64,000 bases of DNA from contig JALIHJ010000033.1 of the NCBI GenBank assembly GCA_022984795.1, positions 1 through 64,000 of the forward strand. The letters run 5' to 3'. This document shows positions 27,882 through 36,978 of the stretch, one piece after another. Position 1 is the first letter of the stretch; each line of letters opens with the position of its first letter. The notes beneath the pieces were generated by a model. That model ran no database searches. It was not told the origin of the DNA and was given only the letters and a program-made list of their open reading frames with translations. The DNA is from Fabrea salina. Taxonomy: Eukaryota; Ciliophora; Heterotrichea; Heterotrichida; Fabreidae. The translations under genes were made by a program, and so were the position numbers.

Positions 27882-30110
27882 CTAAAGATTACTTTTTGGC
27901 TTTTTAGAAGCCTTTTTGCGGAGTCTGTTTGAAGCAGTCCAGGGTTTTTTGTTCATCCTCAAACTAATGGTGTCGTTCTCAATAGTAACTTTGTTTGTAG
28001 AAGAGGCTTTGGCTTCTTTGCCCCGAATTTCAGTCATCTTTCGGTCGTAGTGGAGGACTTCGTTTAGGACCTGTTTGGGTGAGTAAGGAGGAATTGAAGA
28101 AGAAGCAGTTTTGGCACTGCTAGGAGTGATTTTTTCTTGTTCTATGCTTTTGTTGGAGTTATTCAGGTGGAGGTTCTTCATTCTTTTGATGATGAGTTCT
28201 TCTTCAGTTAGTTTTTGTTCGGACTTGCTAGGTGCACTTTGGAGTTCTATAGTTCTGTACTTGGAGTTTCTTTCAGCTTGGAGCATTATTTTGGTGCTTA
28301 CGTTTGCAATGGTTGAGGCACTTGGTTGGTTTGAGTCAGAAAAAATTTTCTTGAGGTCCCTTAGTTCGGAAAAAGAGGTTTTGAGGAAGGGTTCTTGAGG
28401 AGGGTTTTGTTGCATAGAACAAACAACTAAGTCTTTCAGTGAAGAGTAAAGCACTATGAACTGTTGCTGGATTCTTGCGTTTGAAGACTCAAGGAGTTCT
28501 GAGATTTCGCTTACAGAGAGTTCGCCGGAGACAGACTCCAAGTACTTCTCAAGGTAAGTCAGGTCTATGAAGTAGCACACTGTAGGGAATTCCTTAACTA
28601 GCTCTGAAAAGGTCTGAGCTTTTTCTTCGTCCTTGTTAACTTTGAAGTGGACTCTGTAGAGCTCAGCTTGTGACAGAGAAAAGTAAGGTTTTACTTCGTT
28701 GACGAACTTTTCCGGGTTTTCTCTGGACTCAAACATTTGGGTTTTAAAAACTCCAAGGTTAAAGGGCTTTTTAGGCCTGGGTTTGCTGGTTTCGGTTACA
28801 GTAAGGTTTCTTTTTTTAGAGAAGCCTTTTTGCAGGTTGAGGATGTCTTCTTTGGTTTCTTGGAATACTTTTTTAAGGTTCCCTTCGAACCCTCTGGCTT
28901 GCTTTTCTATAGTAGTTAGGGTGTTGACTAAACTGCTTCCTAAGTTAAGCATTCCTGCGTACAAGCGAATGCATAGAAACTCGGTGTCTTGGACAGACTG
29001 ATTTTTGGCCCAAAGTTCCTTAGCTTGTTGCAGAGCATTTTTGAGTTGGCTGTAGGTTTTAGGACCTCCTTTCAGTGTGATTCCTTTGTTTTCTTCTTTG
29101 AGTTGGTCTAGTTCTTGGCTTAGTTGGTCACACTGTTTTTGTTTTTCGAGGAACTCAAGAGTGAGTTCTTGGAACTGGTTGCCGTAGGAGTTTTCAAGGT
29201 ACAGAAAGTGTTTGTGCATGCTGATTGCTTTTTCGTGTTCTGAACTCAAGTTGTCAATTCTGGGTCTTCCTTGCCTTTCAAGAACTCTATTGAGTTGTTC
29301 GACAGTTCCTAAGTATTTCTGAATTAAGTTAGTTTGTTTGGTGTGCTTTTGTTTTTCTTCCTCGTTTTTGAAGTACTCAGTTTCAACTGTTTTAACTAAC
29401 TCTTGTTTTTGGAACTGGGTTTTTCTGGCTGTTAGGTTGTGCTGACTGATTCTTTCAATAGCATCTTTAATTTTTTGGGTTTGTTGATCTAAAAGTTCTT
29501 TTTTACTGTAATAAGAGTCCAAGAACTCCTTTTTGCGTTTTTCCATGTTGTCTTTGAACTCGATTACCTGGTTCTGGCTCAGAACTAAAGTGTTGAATGC
29601 GTTTTTCTTAGAAAACAAAGCAGTTCTGTGCATCTTGGTGATTTTCCGGTTGGCTTCTCTGAGGGTGTCCAAGCGTTCTTTCCAGACCAGCACAGAGCTT
29701 TTGAGTTGGGCTTTTTTGTTTTGGATTCTTTCTTGTTCTTCAAGCGACTCTTCAAGCATCAAGTGGGCTTCTTCAATCTGGTCTTCTAGGCTGGACTGTT
29801 TCTGGGACTTCAGGCTGTCGTCTTCAATGCACATTTCAAAAGCGTTTGCTTCGTTTTGGAGTTTTTGGAGTTGGAGTTGTTTAGTGTGGTTCTCAGCACG
29901 TAGTTTGTTGAGTTTTTGTTTGAGGATAATTTGTTCCTGAGTAGGTGTATCTCTGATCCTTTTCATTTGGGAAGAAAACTGTGAGAATTCTTGTTCAAAC
30001 TGGTTCATAGTAGTTTTGATTTCTTCTTGCAAAGTAGTAGTTTTAAAGGTGTCTTGGATGTTTTGGGCACTGTACGACTTCCCGAGACTGGAGTTAAATG
30101 TCCTTTGCAT
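27882..30110 (-). CDS. Coiled-coil protein, likely axonemal
   Basis: Encodes 742 residues in one exon. Residues about 30-330 form a long coiled coil (for example EEIKTTMNQFEQEFSQFSSQ onward). A mostly helical middle follows (about 340-560), and the last 150 residues are polar, Ser/Lys-rich and basic at the very end (RLRKKASKKPKS). The overall look resembles outer-dynein-arm docking-complex or CCDC-type axonemal proteins, but no diagnostic motif settles the family. The gene lies between two other probable ciliary genes, 9 bp downstream of the SPAG17-like gene on the same strand, and its TAG stop abuts the opposing stop. The ATG at 30110 follows AATAATAATAA. Confidence 0.75.
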   Translation of the reverse strand: MQRTFNSSLGKSYSAQNIQDTFKTTTLQEEIKTTMNQFEQEFSQFSSQMKRIRDTPTQEQIILKQKLNKLRAENHTKQLQLQKLQNEANAFEMCIEDDSLKSQKQSSLEDQIEEAHLMLEESLEEQERIQNKKAQLKSSVLVWKERLDTLREANRKITKMHRTALFSKKNAFNTLVLSQNQVIEFKDNMEKRKKEFLDSYYSKKELLDQQTQKIKDAIERISQHNLTARKTQFQKQELVKTVETEYFKNEEEKQKHTKQTNLIQKYLGTVEQLNRVLERQGRPRIDNLSSEHEKAISMHKHFLYLENSYGNQFQELTLEFLEKQKQCDQLSQELDQLKEENKGITLKGGPKTYSQLKNALQQAKELWAKNQSVQDTEFLCIRLYAGMLNLGSSLVNTLTTIEKQARGFEGNLKKVFQETKEDILNLQKGFSKKRNLTVTETSKPRPKKPFNLGVFKTQMFESRENPEKFVNEVKPYFSLSQAELYRVHFKVNKDEEKAQTFSELVKEFPTVCYFIDLTYLEKYLESVSGELSVSEISELLESSNARIQQQFIVLYSSLKDLVVCSMQQNPPQEPFLKTSFSELRDLKKIFSDSNQPSASTIANVSTKIMLQAERNSKYRTIELQSAPSKSEQKLTEEELIIKRMKNLHLNNSNKSIEQEKITPSSAKTASSSIPPYSPKQVLNEVLHYDRKMTEIRGKEAKASSTNKVTIENDTISLRMNKKPWTASNRLRKKASKKPKSNL

Positions 30111-30119
30111 TTATTATTA

Positions 30120-33100
30120 TTAAGAATCTTTCAGGGGATTGGGCAGTTCTATTTCAACTTCGTTTTCAGACAAAGAAATAAAGGCTTCTGGTTCGGAGTC
30201 TTCAGCAGCTTCGTTAGTTTCTATTTTAGAAAACTCGCCCTTTTCCAAAAGAATTTGTTTTTGAATTTCTTCTTCAAGTTCTTTGAGTTCTTGGCTGCGG
30301 GTGTCCTGGACTAAGTAACTTTCTTGTTTGGCTTGGAAGTCTTTAGTCCAGTTCAAGTAGTTTTCTAGGTCTTGCAAGAAAGTTTGTTTTTTCTCTTGGG
30401 TCAAGTCTGGGTACTGAGTTAGTTTGCGTAGAACGTAAGCACTGGACTTGGGAGTTTTTTCTATAACTTTAGTTTGCAGCATAGGAGCTGCACTGTTGGG
30501 AATTTTGTAGTGCGAATAAAACTCCGAAGATGGTTCTGTAAGTGGCTTTACAAAGGTGTGGACTTTTCCGAAGCTAAGTTCCTCTTCAAAGTGGTATTTT
30601 TGGTTAAAGTGGAAGTAGTACTCTAGTTGCTCAAAACTCATGAATTCAAATATTTGTTCGTTTTTAATCACAAAAAGTCTAGGAGGGCAAACAGTGTCTG
30701 GGGGAGGCAAAAACTTGCACTCCTCGTCTAAGTACTCTCCTTCTGAAACTTCTGGAGAGTTTATTTCTTCTTCCTCCATGTTCAGACTCACTGCTAAGTT
30801 TTCTTTTCCTTTGCCTGCAGCGTTTACTTCGAAGTAGTTCCCTTCGTTGTCCTTAGTCCACACTTTGCCAGTTCTGCAGTCAGCCGAGTAAACTCCAGAA
30901 CTCCTCTCTTCAGACACTGTAAACAGTTCGTAAAAGTGAGCGTTCGAGTCCTCTAAGTCAAGCCTAAGTCGAGTAGGAGGAGTCACCAAAACCACTTCTC
31001 CTTCACTAGTCACCTTTAGAACCCCTCCAGAAAAGCTGTGCAGCAAACTTACTTGTGCACTTAGGTACTCATCCACTCCTTCTAGTTCTTGCACTTGGTT
31101 AAAAGTTTTTACCTTACTGCCGTCTGGCAAAAGTGCCTCTACTACAAATCCGTCGTGGGACCTGAGCATAACGTCGTCTGCACCCAATGTGGAGTCGGTG
31201 GACCCCAGTCCTATCACAGTCTTTTGTCTAGCTTTAAGTTTGTCTTTATGGAACCGCAGACTAGCAAAGCCCTCAGCTGTAATATGCACTATGTTTCCGT
31301 CAGAGGAGGTGTGGATGCAAGTACCGTCGGGGAAGTGCACTGCGGTAGACTGGTCTTGGTACTTAATCTTCATGAGAAGGTCTTCTCTGACTTTAACTAC
31401 TGCAAGTGACTCTGGGTCAGTGTACTCATTGACTTTTAAGGCTGGAAGTCCATAAATTACGTTGTCTTGGGTCCGTTTAGCTGTTCTGAGTCCCTTCATG
31501 TTTGTGGTTACCCAGAGCTTTTCCTTAGTTAGTACAGAAGTGTCTCCGTTAGCCATGTAGATTTGGGTGGTTCCGTCCTTCATGTACCTAATGATATTTC
31601 CCATTCCAATAACTACTCGGTTGCACTCTTGAGTATCTCCAACTCTTTCCTGAAGTATTTCTCCACTTCCAAACATCTTAAACACCAGGCCTTCAGTGCC
31701 AATATTGAGGTGGGCTTTTTCACCCATTTCAACGGTGATTCTTTGTTTGTGGTCGTAAACCCAAAACTCAGGACCTTCTTTAATTCCGAACAGAAGCCCT
31801 TCCTTGTAGATCACAGAGTTAAACTTAGGAAAGTTGAACTGCTCTGAGTTAGCTACTTTAGGACCAGTTGTGTACTCACAAACCTTAATCACACTGTTGT
31901 CTCCTGGAAACATGGACTTAACTCTTTCATAGACTACTCCTGCCTTTGAAGAGCTCACGTTAAGCAACTCCTTGACTGGTTTGTCTTTTAAGTGGAAAAA
32001 ATGGTGGAAAGAAGGAACCGTTTTTAAAGGAGCCCTCCAAGCCTTCCTGAGAATCCTGCCAGGAGGAGTTTTGTGGAACACTGCCAGAAGCAAGGCGTTT
32101 TTGTCGCTAATATACTTAGACTTCACTTCTGGGTCAAACAGCATTTCCCTGTTGAGGACTTGCAAAAGCAAACTGAAGTTAAGTTGTTCTTCGTAACTTC
32201 TGTCTGAAAAGTCCCAGTTTCTTTCGGGTTGGACTTCTTTCATCATTTCTTCAAAGTCTTTTAAGACCAGGGCCCTTTTGAACTCTGGCACTGGCAAACT
32301 AGAAAACGAGTAAAGGGAGTTGTAGTAAGCTCCTCTTTCCTGAGGTTCTAGGTCTTTTTGTTGTTGGTTGAGTTCTTCAAACTCCAAACACTTCAGCAAA
32401 CCGTACTCTGCTTCAGCTATGCTTTCTTGCAAGTCAAAGGTTTTTCCGTGTGCAAGTTTACAAATATCGTCAGCTTCGTTTAGGATTGTCATGGAGTTTT
32501 CGATTCCTAAGGCTTTTCCTGGTTCTTCAAACTTCTCTTCGAAGTAGCTTTTCAGAAGTTCTTCGCTTTGAGAAGAAAAAGTCTCTTTGTTGTGTAAAAC
32601 TTGCTTAACCATGCAGCCCAGCACAAACTTAGGGTCATCTACTCCTTCACTCAGTATTTTTTGGTAGTAACTAACACTCTGGCTTTCGGACTTCTGGGCA
32701 AATTCCTTAACTTCTACTTGGGACTTCCACTCTAAGTAGTTGATATACTCTTCACTGACACTCTTGATTTTTTCTAGTATTTTCTGTAAAAAAAGGTATT
32801 TAGGGTCGTCTTGAGGCAGTTCGTCTTCCTTGGGTTCTTCAGTTTTTTTCCCTGGTTTAGACTTGGCTTTAGGTTCTTCCTTAACTTCTTCTTGGGGGTC
32901 TGGCATTTCCATGTTTTCTTGAGGAGTGAACTCCAGGATTTCCCAGTAGCAGTCTTCAAGTTCTTGTGAAGCAAGGAACTCTTCTGGGTAAGTGGGGACG
33001 TCTTTTTGCTCTGCCAAGTACTTGTGCTGGGAGTAAGACTTAGGAGGTCTTAGGTAAAGACACATGTTGATGTCAATGCCTAACTGTTTAAACTCTTGGT

Positions 33101-33434
33101 AAGAACCAGGATAGCCTTTCAAAAGAACAATTAAGTCGATTCTAAGGGGGTCTTCGGGTTTCTTTTCTTTCCTTATAGGAGTTTCTATTTCCCTGAGCTT
33201 TTCTTTGCAGGCACTTGCTAAGTTTTCAGGGGTTTGTTCAAGTCCTTTTTCAGTGCAGTAACTCAGGAGTTCTTCTCTAGTGAGTACTTTCAAGTTAAGT
33301 TGTTTGAAGTACTTTTGAAGAATTGCTATGTGTTCGTGGAGAGACACCAACACCAACCACAACTGAGCTTTAGGCAAGTTACTTTCATCGGCAGTTTCTT
33401 CATGCTTTTTGTCTTCTTGGCGTTTAGGCGGCAT
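30120..33434 (-). CDS. SPAG17/PF6-like central-pair protein
   Basis: Encodes 1104 residues from ATG 33434, intronless. The N-terminal region contains IDLIVLLKGYPGSYQEFKQL, and the centre (about 560-900) is a series of short beta-hairpin units of the type YMKDGTTQIYMANGDTSV, HFPDGTCIHTSSDGNIVHIT and LLPDGSKVKTF. Such PDGT repeats are characteristic of SPAG17 (PF6), a scaffold of the C1a projection of the ciliary central pair. Acidic, Lys/Glu-rich linkers (about 185-215) separate the parts. The protein is about half the length of human SPAG17 or Chlamydomonas PF6. Assignment rests on repeat style and context, so a different PDGT-repeat axonemal protein remains possible. Confidence 0.65.
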   Translation of the reverse strand: MPPKRQEDKKHEETADESNLPKAQLWLVLVSLHEHIAILQKYFKQLNLKVLTREELLSYCTEKGLEQTPENLASACKEKLREIETPIRKEKKPEDPLRIDLIVLLKGYPGSYQEFKQLGIDINMCLYLRPPKSYSQHKYLAEQKDVPTYPEEFLASQELEDCYWEILEFTPQENMEMPDPQEEVKEEPKAKSKPGKKTEEPKEDELPQDDPKYLFLQKILEKIKSVSEEYINYLEWKSQVEVKEFAQKSESQSVSYYQKILSEGVDDPKFVLGCMVKQVLHNKETFSSQSEELLKSYFEEKFEEPGKALGIENSMTILNEADDICKLAHGKTFDLQESIAEAEYGLLKCLEFEELNQQQKDLEPQERGAYYNSLYSFSSLPVPEFKRALVLKDFEEMMKEVQPERNWDFSDRSYEEQLNFSLLLQVLNREMLFDPEVKSKYISDKNALLLAVFHKTPPGRILRKAWRAPLKTVPSFHHFFHLKDKPVKELLNVSSSKAGVVYERVKSMFPGDNSVIKVCEYTTGPKVANSEQFNFPKFNSVIYKEGLLFGIKEGPEFWVYDHKQRITVEMGEKAHLNIGTEGLVFKMFGSGEILQERVGDTQECNRVVIGMGNIIRYMKDGTTQIYMANGDTSVLTKEKLWVTTNMKGLRTAKRTQDNVIYGLPALKVNEYTDPESLAVVKVREDLLMKIKYQDQSTAVHFPDGTCIHTSSDGNIVHITAEGFASLRFHKDKLKARQKTVIGLGSTDSTLGADDVMLRSHDGFVVEALLPDGSKVKTFNQVQELEGVDEYLSAQVSLLHSFSGGVLKVTSEGEVVLVTPPTRLRLDLEDSNAHFYELFTVSEERSSGVYSADCRTGKVWTKDNEGNYFEVNAAGKGKENLAVSLNMEEEEINSPEVSEGEYLDEECKFLPPPDTVCPPRLFVIKNEQIFEFMSFEQLEYYFHFNQKYHFEEELSFGKVHTFVKPLTEPSSEFYSHYKIPNSAAPMLQTKVIEKTPKSSAYVLRKLTQYPDLTQEKKQTFLQDLENYLNWTKDFQAKQESYLVQDTRSQELKELEEEIQKQILLEKGEFSKIETNEAAEDSEPEAFISLSENEVEIELPNPLKDS

Positions 33435-33453
33435 ATTATTGATTGATAATTAC

Positions 33454-34134
33454 TTAGTATGGGAAGAGAGGATTAAGACTGTAAATCCTGTAAGAGTCAA
33501 GTCCCCACTCGCTCTGCATTGTGTAGGGATCTTCAAAAGTAATGCCTAGTTGAGTAACTTTTGCGAACTGAATTCGGTCACTAGCGCGAGCGTCACGGTA
33601 CCACAGGACACGCATGCACTTTTCTAAAAGGGCTTTAGCCTCCTGTTCACTAAGGTCTGCGCGCCACTCTTTGGCCAAAATGGGCTTAGCAAGGTGGCTC
33701 CCCATGCCAGTGGTCACGTAGTCTCCTAAGACGTGGGTTCCGTAAAAGTCGAGGTAAGCTAAATAAGTCTCTCCTCTCTGAATTCCTCCCATCAGCACTG
33801 AGTTGTAGAGTGGGTTTTGCTTGTTGCGTTTGTTGTACAACACTGAAGACAAGTAAGAGGCGTAGTGGCCAGGCGTCATCCTCACGCCGTCGTGCATGGT
33901 AAAGTCCTCTTCTTCTTTCTGTCTGAGAATGCGGACAATTTCTTGGAAGTCTGAGTACTCTCCCGAAGCTCCCACAAGGGTGTTTTCTCCGATAGCAGCC
34001 ATGCGGGGCACCTGCTTGAACTTAGCAAGCGACCCATAAGAGGCAAGGGTGTCAGTGCACATCAGCACTCCTTCAGAGTACTTGACTGCAAGTGCACTTG
34101 ATCCTACAACAATAGGTCTGGTTGTATGTTCCAT
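33454..34134 (-). CDS. 20S proteasome subunit beta-7 (PSMB4)
   Basis: Encodes 226 residues from ATG 34134; a longer open frame upstream overlaps the divergent gene and is not used. It matches PSMB4 in RPIVVGSSALAVKYSEGVLM, YGSLAKFKQVPR, GASGEYSDFQ, NPLYNSVLMGG and RCMRVLWYRDARASDRIQ. Beta-7 is a non-catalytic beta-ring subunit; consistently there is no Thr1 active site after a processed Gly. The usual long propeptide is almost absent: only MEHT precedes the mature-like RP sequence. Its C-terminus (SLNPLFPY) differs from the animal tail that wraps around the neighbouring ring. The start is 17 bp from the divergent redox-protein gene. Confidence 0.95.
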   Translation of the reverse strand: MEHTTRPIVVGSSALAVKYSEGVLMCTDTLASYGSLAKFKQVPRMAAIGENTLVGASGEYSDFQEIVRILRQKEEEDFTMHDGVRMTPGHYASYLSSVLYNKRNKQNPLYNSVLMGGIQRGETYLAYLDFYGTHVLGDYVTTGMGSHLAKPILAKEWRADLSEQEAKALLEKCMRVLWYRDARASDRIQFAKVTQLGITFEDPYTMQSEWGLDSYRIYSLNPLFPY

Positions 34135-34151
34135 TATTAACCCAGCTATAA

Positions 34152-36167
34152 ATGACTGAAAGGAAACCTGGAAAGTACGTGCCCACTTTGCACTCAATGC
34201 CTTGGTTCCCAAACGGCAAAGTAGCTTCTATCAAGTACTCTTACTCAGTTTCAGGACTCACTCCAAGTTCTTACCCCATTCGAAAAAGGTCAGTTCAGCC
34301 AAATTCTAACCCCAATTTAAAAACTACCCTGAGGGAGTTTCCTAACGTGGACCAGAAGAAACCTGTAGTAGCTTTTAGAGAGTTTAGGGAGTATAACTTC
34401 ATTCGCAAGAACGAAATCATAGTAACTATTGAACACTGCGACGGTTGCGAAAGGCACTCTGGAACCACCAGGCATGACCCCCAAAAGTACCTGAGGTGCG
34501 CCCAACTGATAAAAAGTGCTTTGTTGTCTAAATACAGTGTGGTGAAAGTCATTCTGAAACCTATCTCCTCTGCAACTGACTTGTCTATGAGTCAGCGACT
34601 AGGAGCTTTTGAAGTCCAAGTTGTAGCTAACTTTGACAAAGGACTTAGAAAAGGCACTTTGCACTCCAAGCTCACTTCTCAAAAGTGGCCAGACGTAAAC
34701 AAAATCATCAGTGAGGTGGCAGAGTACCTACCCACTTTTTGTTTGGGAGTCAAAGTTGTTTCGGAAGACACCAAAGAACCCCTGCCCAACATGAAGGTCA
34801 AAGTAAGGCCTAAAGAACTCCAAATACAAGCACCTGCTACTTCCAGACCGCGCAGTGCTTACACAGGGCCTCTGCGTCCTCGGTCTGCTGCTACTTTCAA
34901 AAACATCAGTAGACGCACTTCTAGGATATCATTGTCTTCTAAAAAGCAGAACCAGTCCACTTGCTGCACAACTGATATCACCGGAACTGCCTTTTTCGCG
35001 TCTCTCTGTTTGAACACTTACGAAATAGAGGTTGAAGGTTCAGACTACAAGTCGACTGTGGAGGTTTTCAACGCTACTGAGTACTCTGACTTCAGTTCTA
35101 CTTTCCACACGACTGTTGAGTTGCTTCCTTCGAACATCTGCGAAGTCATGCTTAACTTAAGAGATGCACACCAGAGAACCTTTGTTTCTGGAGCAGAAGT
35201 GAAGCTTTGTGACGAAGCAAACAAAGTGTACTTTGCAGAAGAAGCGGAAGTAGGAACTTTTGTCTCCAGAGTTTCTTTGGGGAACTATCAGTTGTTTGTA
35301 AGTGCTGAAGGCTACCAACCCCTTGCAAAAAACATCCAGCTTAAAGACACTAATTTGTGCATAACTGAGTACTTAAAAAACACCCAACTCAACATTCAAG
35401 AAATCGCTGAGAAACTAGGAATCGACCCGGTCAAACACAAAGAGTACCTTTGGATAGCTGAAGAGTGCAGCAAAGCACCTGTGACCTCTCCTTGGGAAGC
35501 CCTTTACGATAAGCAAGGCAGACTCAAGTGCTACCAAAACCCTTCAACTTTTAGGTTCTGCTTTGACAACCCCAACATTGAAATTTACAGAGAAAAGTTT
35601 TTAAAGGAAAGTGGGTTTTACACTGAAAAGGCCGAAGAAGCCAAGGTTGAGGAGTACTCAGAAGAACACTCTCAAGATAGTTCAGAAGCCCTTAAAGAAG
35701 AGTCAGTCCAAGAACCTCCACAAAACAATGAACCTAATCAAGATCCTCCCTTCACTTCTGAAGACCCCCAAGAAAACGTCTACCCTTCTGAAGGACCAAC
35801 TTCTGAAACCACTGTCCACGAAGACCCTGAAATAGCCTCTTTGAGACAAAAGTACACTGAGTTTGCTGAAATCATTATTAAGAACTTTGAGTTTGCAGAA
35901 AGCTACGGAATGAGCATTGACTTAAACACCAAACAGTCTTTAGGAAGCGAACTCGAAAAAATAATCCAAGAAATCCAACTGAAGAAGGAGGAGTCCACAC
36001 AAAAAGAGTTCTTTGAAGACTGGGAAAACAAAATGCAAGACCTCCACCAAAAACTTATGAGCTTCAAAACCAAAAAAGACTCGTCCTCCAGCAGCAGTTC
36101 AAGTAAGAGTTCCTACGAGTTTGAGTTCGACGAAGTAGACCAAGGAGCCAAAGAACAAGTGGTATAA
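34152..36167 (+). CDS. SelW-like (Rdx) redox domain fused to carboxypeptidase-regulatory-like repeats
   Basis: Encodes 671 residues; the ATG at 34152 lies in TATAAATG. Residues about 85-200 resemble the Rdx/SelW thioredoxin-like fold, with EIIVTIEHCDGCERH giving a CxxC at Cys96-Cys99 and a following helix (YLRCAQLIKSALLSKY). No selenocysteine is implied because both positions are TGC. Residues about 205-400 contain two beta-rich segments of carboxypeptidase-regulatory or transthyretin-like type (VVSEDTKEPLPNMKVKVRP, and GAEVKLCDEANKVYF with GNYQLFVSAEGYQPL). The rest is acidic, then coiled coil, then a Ser-rich acidic tail. Ciliary location is suggested only by neighbours. Intronless. Confidence 0.68.
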   Translation: MTERKPGKYVPTLHSMPWFPNGKVASIKYSYSVSGLTPSSYPIRKRSVQPNSNPNLKTTLREFPNVDQKKPVVAFREFREYNFIRKNEIIVTIEHCDGCERHSGTTRHDPQKYLRCAQLIKSALLSKYSVVKVILKPISSATDLSMSQRLGAFEVQVVANFDKGLRKGTLHSKLTSQKWPDVNKIISEVAEYLPTFCLGVKVVSEDTKEPLPNMKVKVRPKELQIQAPATSRPRSAYTGPLRPRSAATFKNISRRTSRISLSSKKQNQSTCCTTDITGTAFFASLCLNTYEIEVEGSDYKSTVEVFNATEYSDFSSTFHTTVELLPSNICEVMLNLRDAHQRTFVSGAEVKLCDEANKVYFAEEAEVGTFVSRVSLGNYQLFVSAEGYQPLAKNIQLKDTNLCITEYLKNTQLNIQEIAEKLGIDPVKHKEYLWIAEECSKAPVTSPWEALYDKQGRLKCYQNPSTFRFCFDNPNIEIYREKFLKESGFYTEKAEEAKVEEYSEEHSQDSSEALKEESVQEPPQNNEPNQDPPFTSEDPQENVYPSEGPTSETTVHEDPEIASLRQKYTEFAEIIIKNFEFAESYGMSIDLNTKQSLGSELEKIIQEIQLKKEESTQKEFFEDWENKMQDLHQKLMSFKTKKDSSSSSSSSKSSYEFEFDEVDQGAKEQVV

Positions 36168-36177
36168 TTCCATAAAA

Positions 36178-36510
36178 ATGGTTTTCTGGCATACAGCCTT
36201 CAAAAAGCACCACTCGTGGCTAATTAGGAAAGGAAGGGGCTGGAACTTTTTAGTGGTCTTTATGATGTTTTACTCCGTGTGGTGGTTCAACCGTTCTTCA
36301 GCCACTCGGACTTTCAAGTACATGGACCGCGTCCAACCCACCCAAGAAAAAGCTGACGCTGCAAGGCGATACTACGGTTACAGACACCACTACGAACCAC
36401 TGATTGCAAGAAGCAAAAAAAATTACTTGATTGCGCAGGGTGACTACTCCATGAGGATTCCTCACGAAGACCAGTTCAAATCTGAGGAAGCACTTTATGG
36501 AAGAAGATAA
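36178..36510 (+). CDS. Small single-pass membrane protein
   Basis: Encodes 110 residues from ATG 36178, 10 bp after the preceding stop. A basic N-terminus (AFKKHHSWLIRKGRG) leads to one hydrophobic helix (WNFLVVFMMFYSVWWF), then a charged, Tyr/Arg-rich soluble part. Size, basic start and single helix resemble accessory subunits of mitochondrial respiratory complexes, but no family signature is visible. It is a complete small frame with the codon pattern of its neighbours and fits the compact layout (20 bp to the convergent C2 gene). Confidence 0.68.
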   Translation: MVFWHTAFKKHHSWLIRKGRGWNFLVVFMMFYSVWWFNRSSATRTFKYMDRVQPTQEKADAARRYYGYRHHYEPLIARSKKNYLIAQGDYSMRIPHEDQFKSEEALYGRR

Positions 36511-36530
36511 TTTACATCTTTTAGGTGTAA

Positions 36531-36968
36531 TTACATTGTGTGAGCACTGTTTTTAGGTCTGGAAAAAGAGTAAGTTGGCTGGCTCAGGGGTCGGTTGTCG
36601 GGTTCCCAAAGTATTTCTAGAGTTACTTCGCCTCTTTTTTTGTTGCGTTTAACAATGTCTACTTTTCCCGTCCAGTACCCTGAGTTGAGGGCTGCTGTCA
36701 GAGGAAGAGTTCCTTCGCCGATTCTGTCGTCTGCGGAGGAACGGTCTGCGTCCCAGGATTCAACTCTCAGTTCTGTTTCATCCCTTCTTCTGAAGTGGAT
36801 GGTGTCTGTCCAGCGGGGGTGTTTGCCTCCTTTCCAGTGGGTGGCAGACCTTTTTACTTGTGACCCTAGTTGTATAACTACATAAGGGTCCATTTTGCCG
36901 AACCAGTCGTAGTTCTTGTAAAACTTTCCTTCAACAGGTTTGACTGTCAGATTGCCCAGATTGGACAT
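36531..36968 (-). CDS. Single C2-domain protein
   Basis: Encodes 145 residues that form essentially one C2 domain. Visible elements are LTVKPVEGKFYKNYDWFGKMDPYVVIQLG with the first calcium-loop Asp, HPRWTDTIHF, and loop 3 ESWDADRSSADDRIGEGTL with several Asp residues. These suggest calcium-dependent phospholipid binding, as in small plant-type C2 proteins. The C-terminal 20 residues are a short Pro/Ser tail. The gene is intronless and divergent from the LMBR1-type gene with 10 bp between start codons. Confidence 0.9.
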   Translation of the reverse strand: MSNLGNLTVKPVEGKFYKNYDWFGKMDPYVVIQLGSQVKRSATHWKGGKHPRWTDTIHFRRRDETELRVESWDADRSSADDRIGEGTLPLTAALNSGYWTGKVDIVKRNKKRGEVTLEILWEPDNRPLSQPTYSFSRPKNSAHTM

Positions 36969-36978
36969 ATTAATTTAA

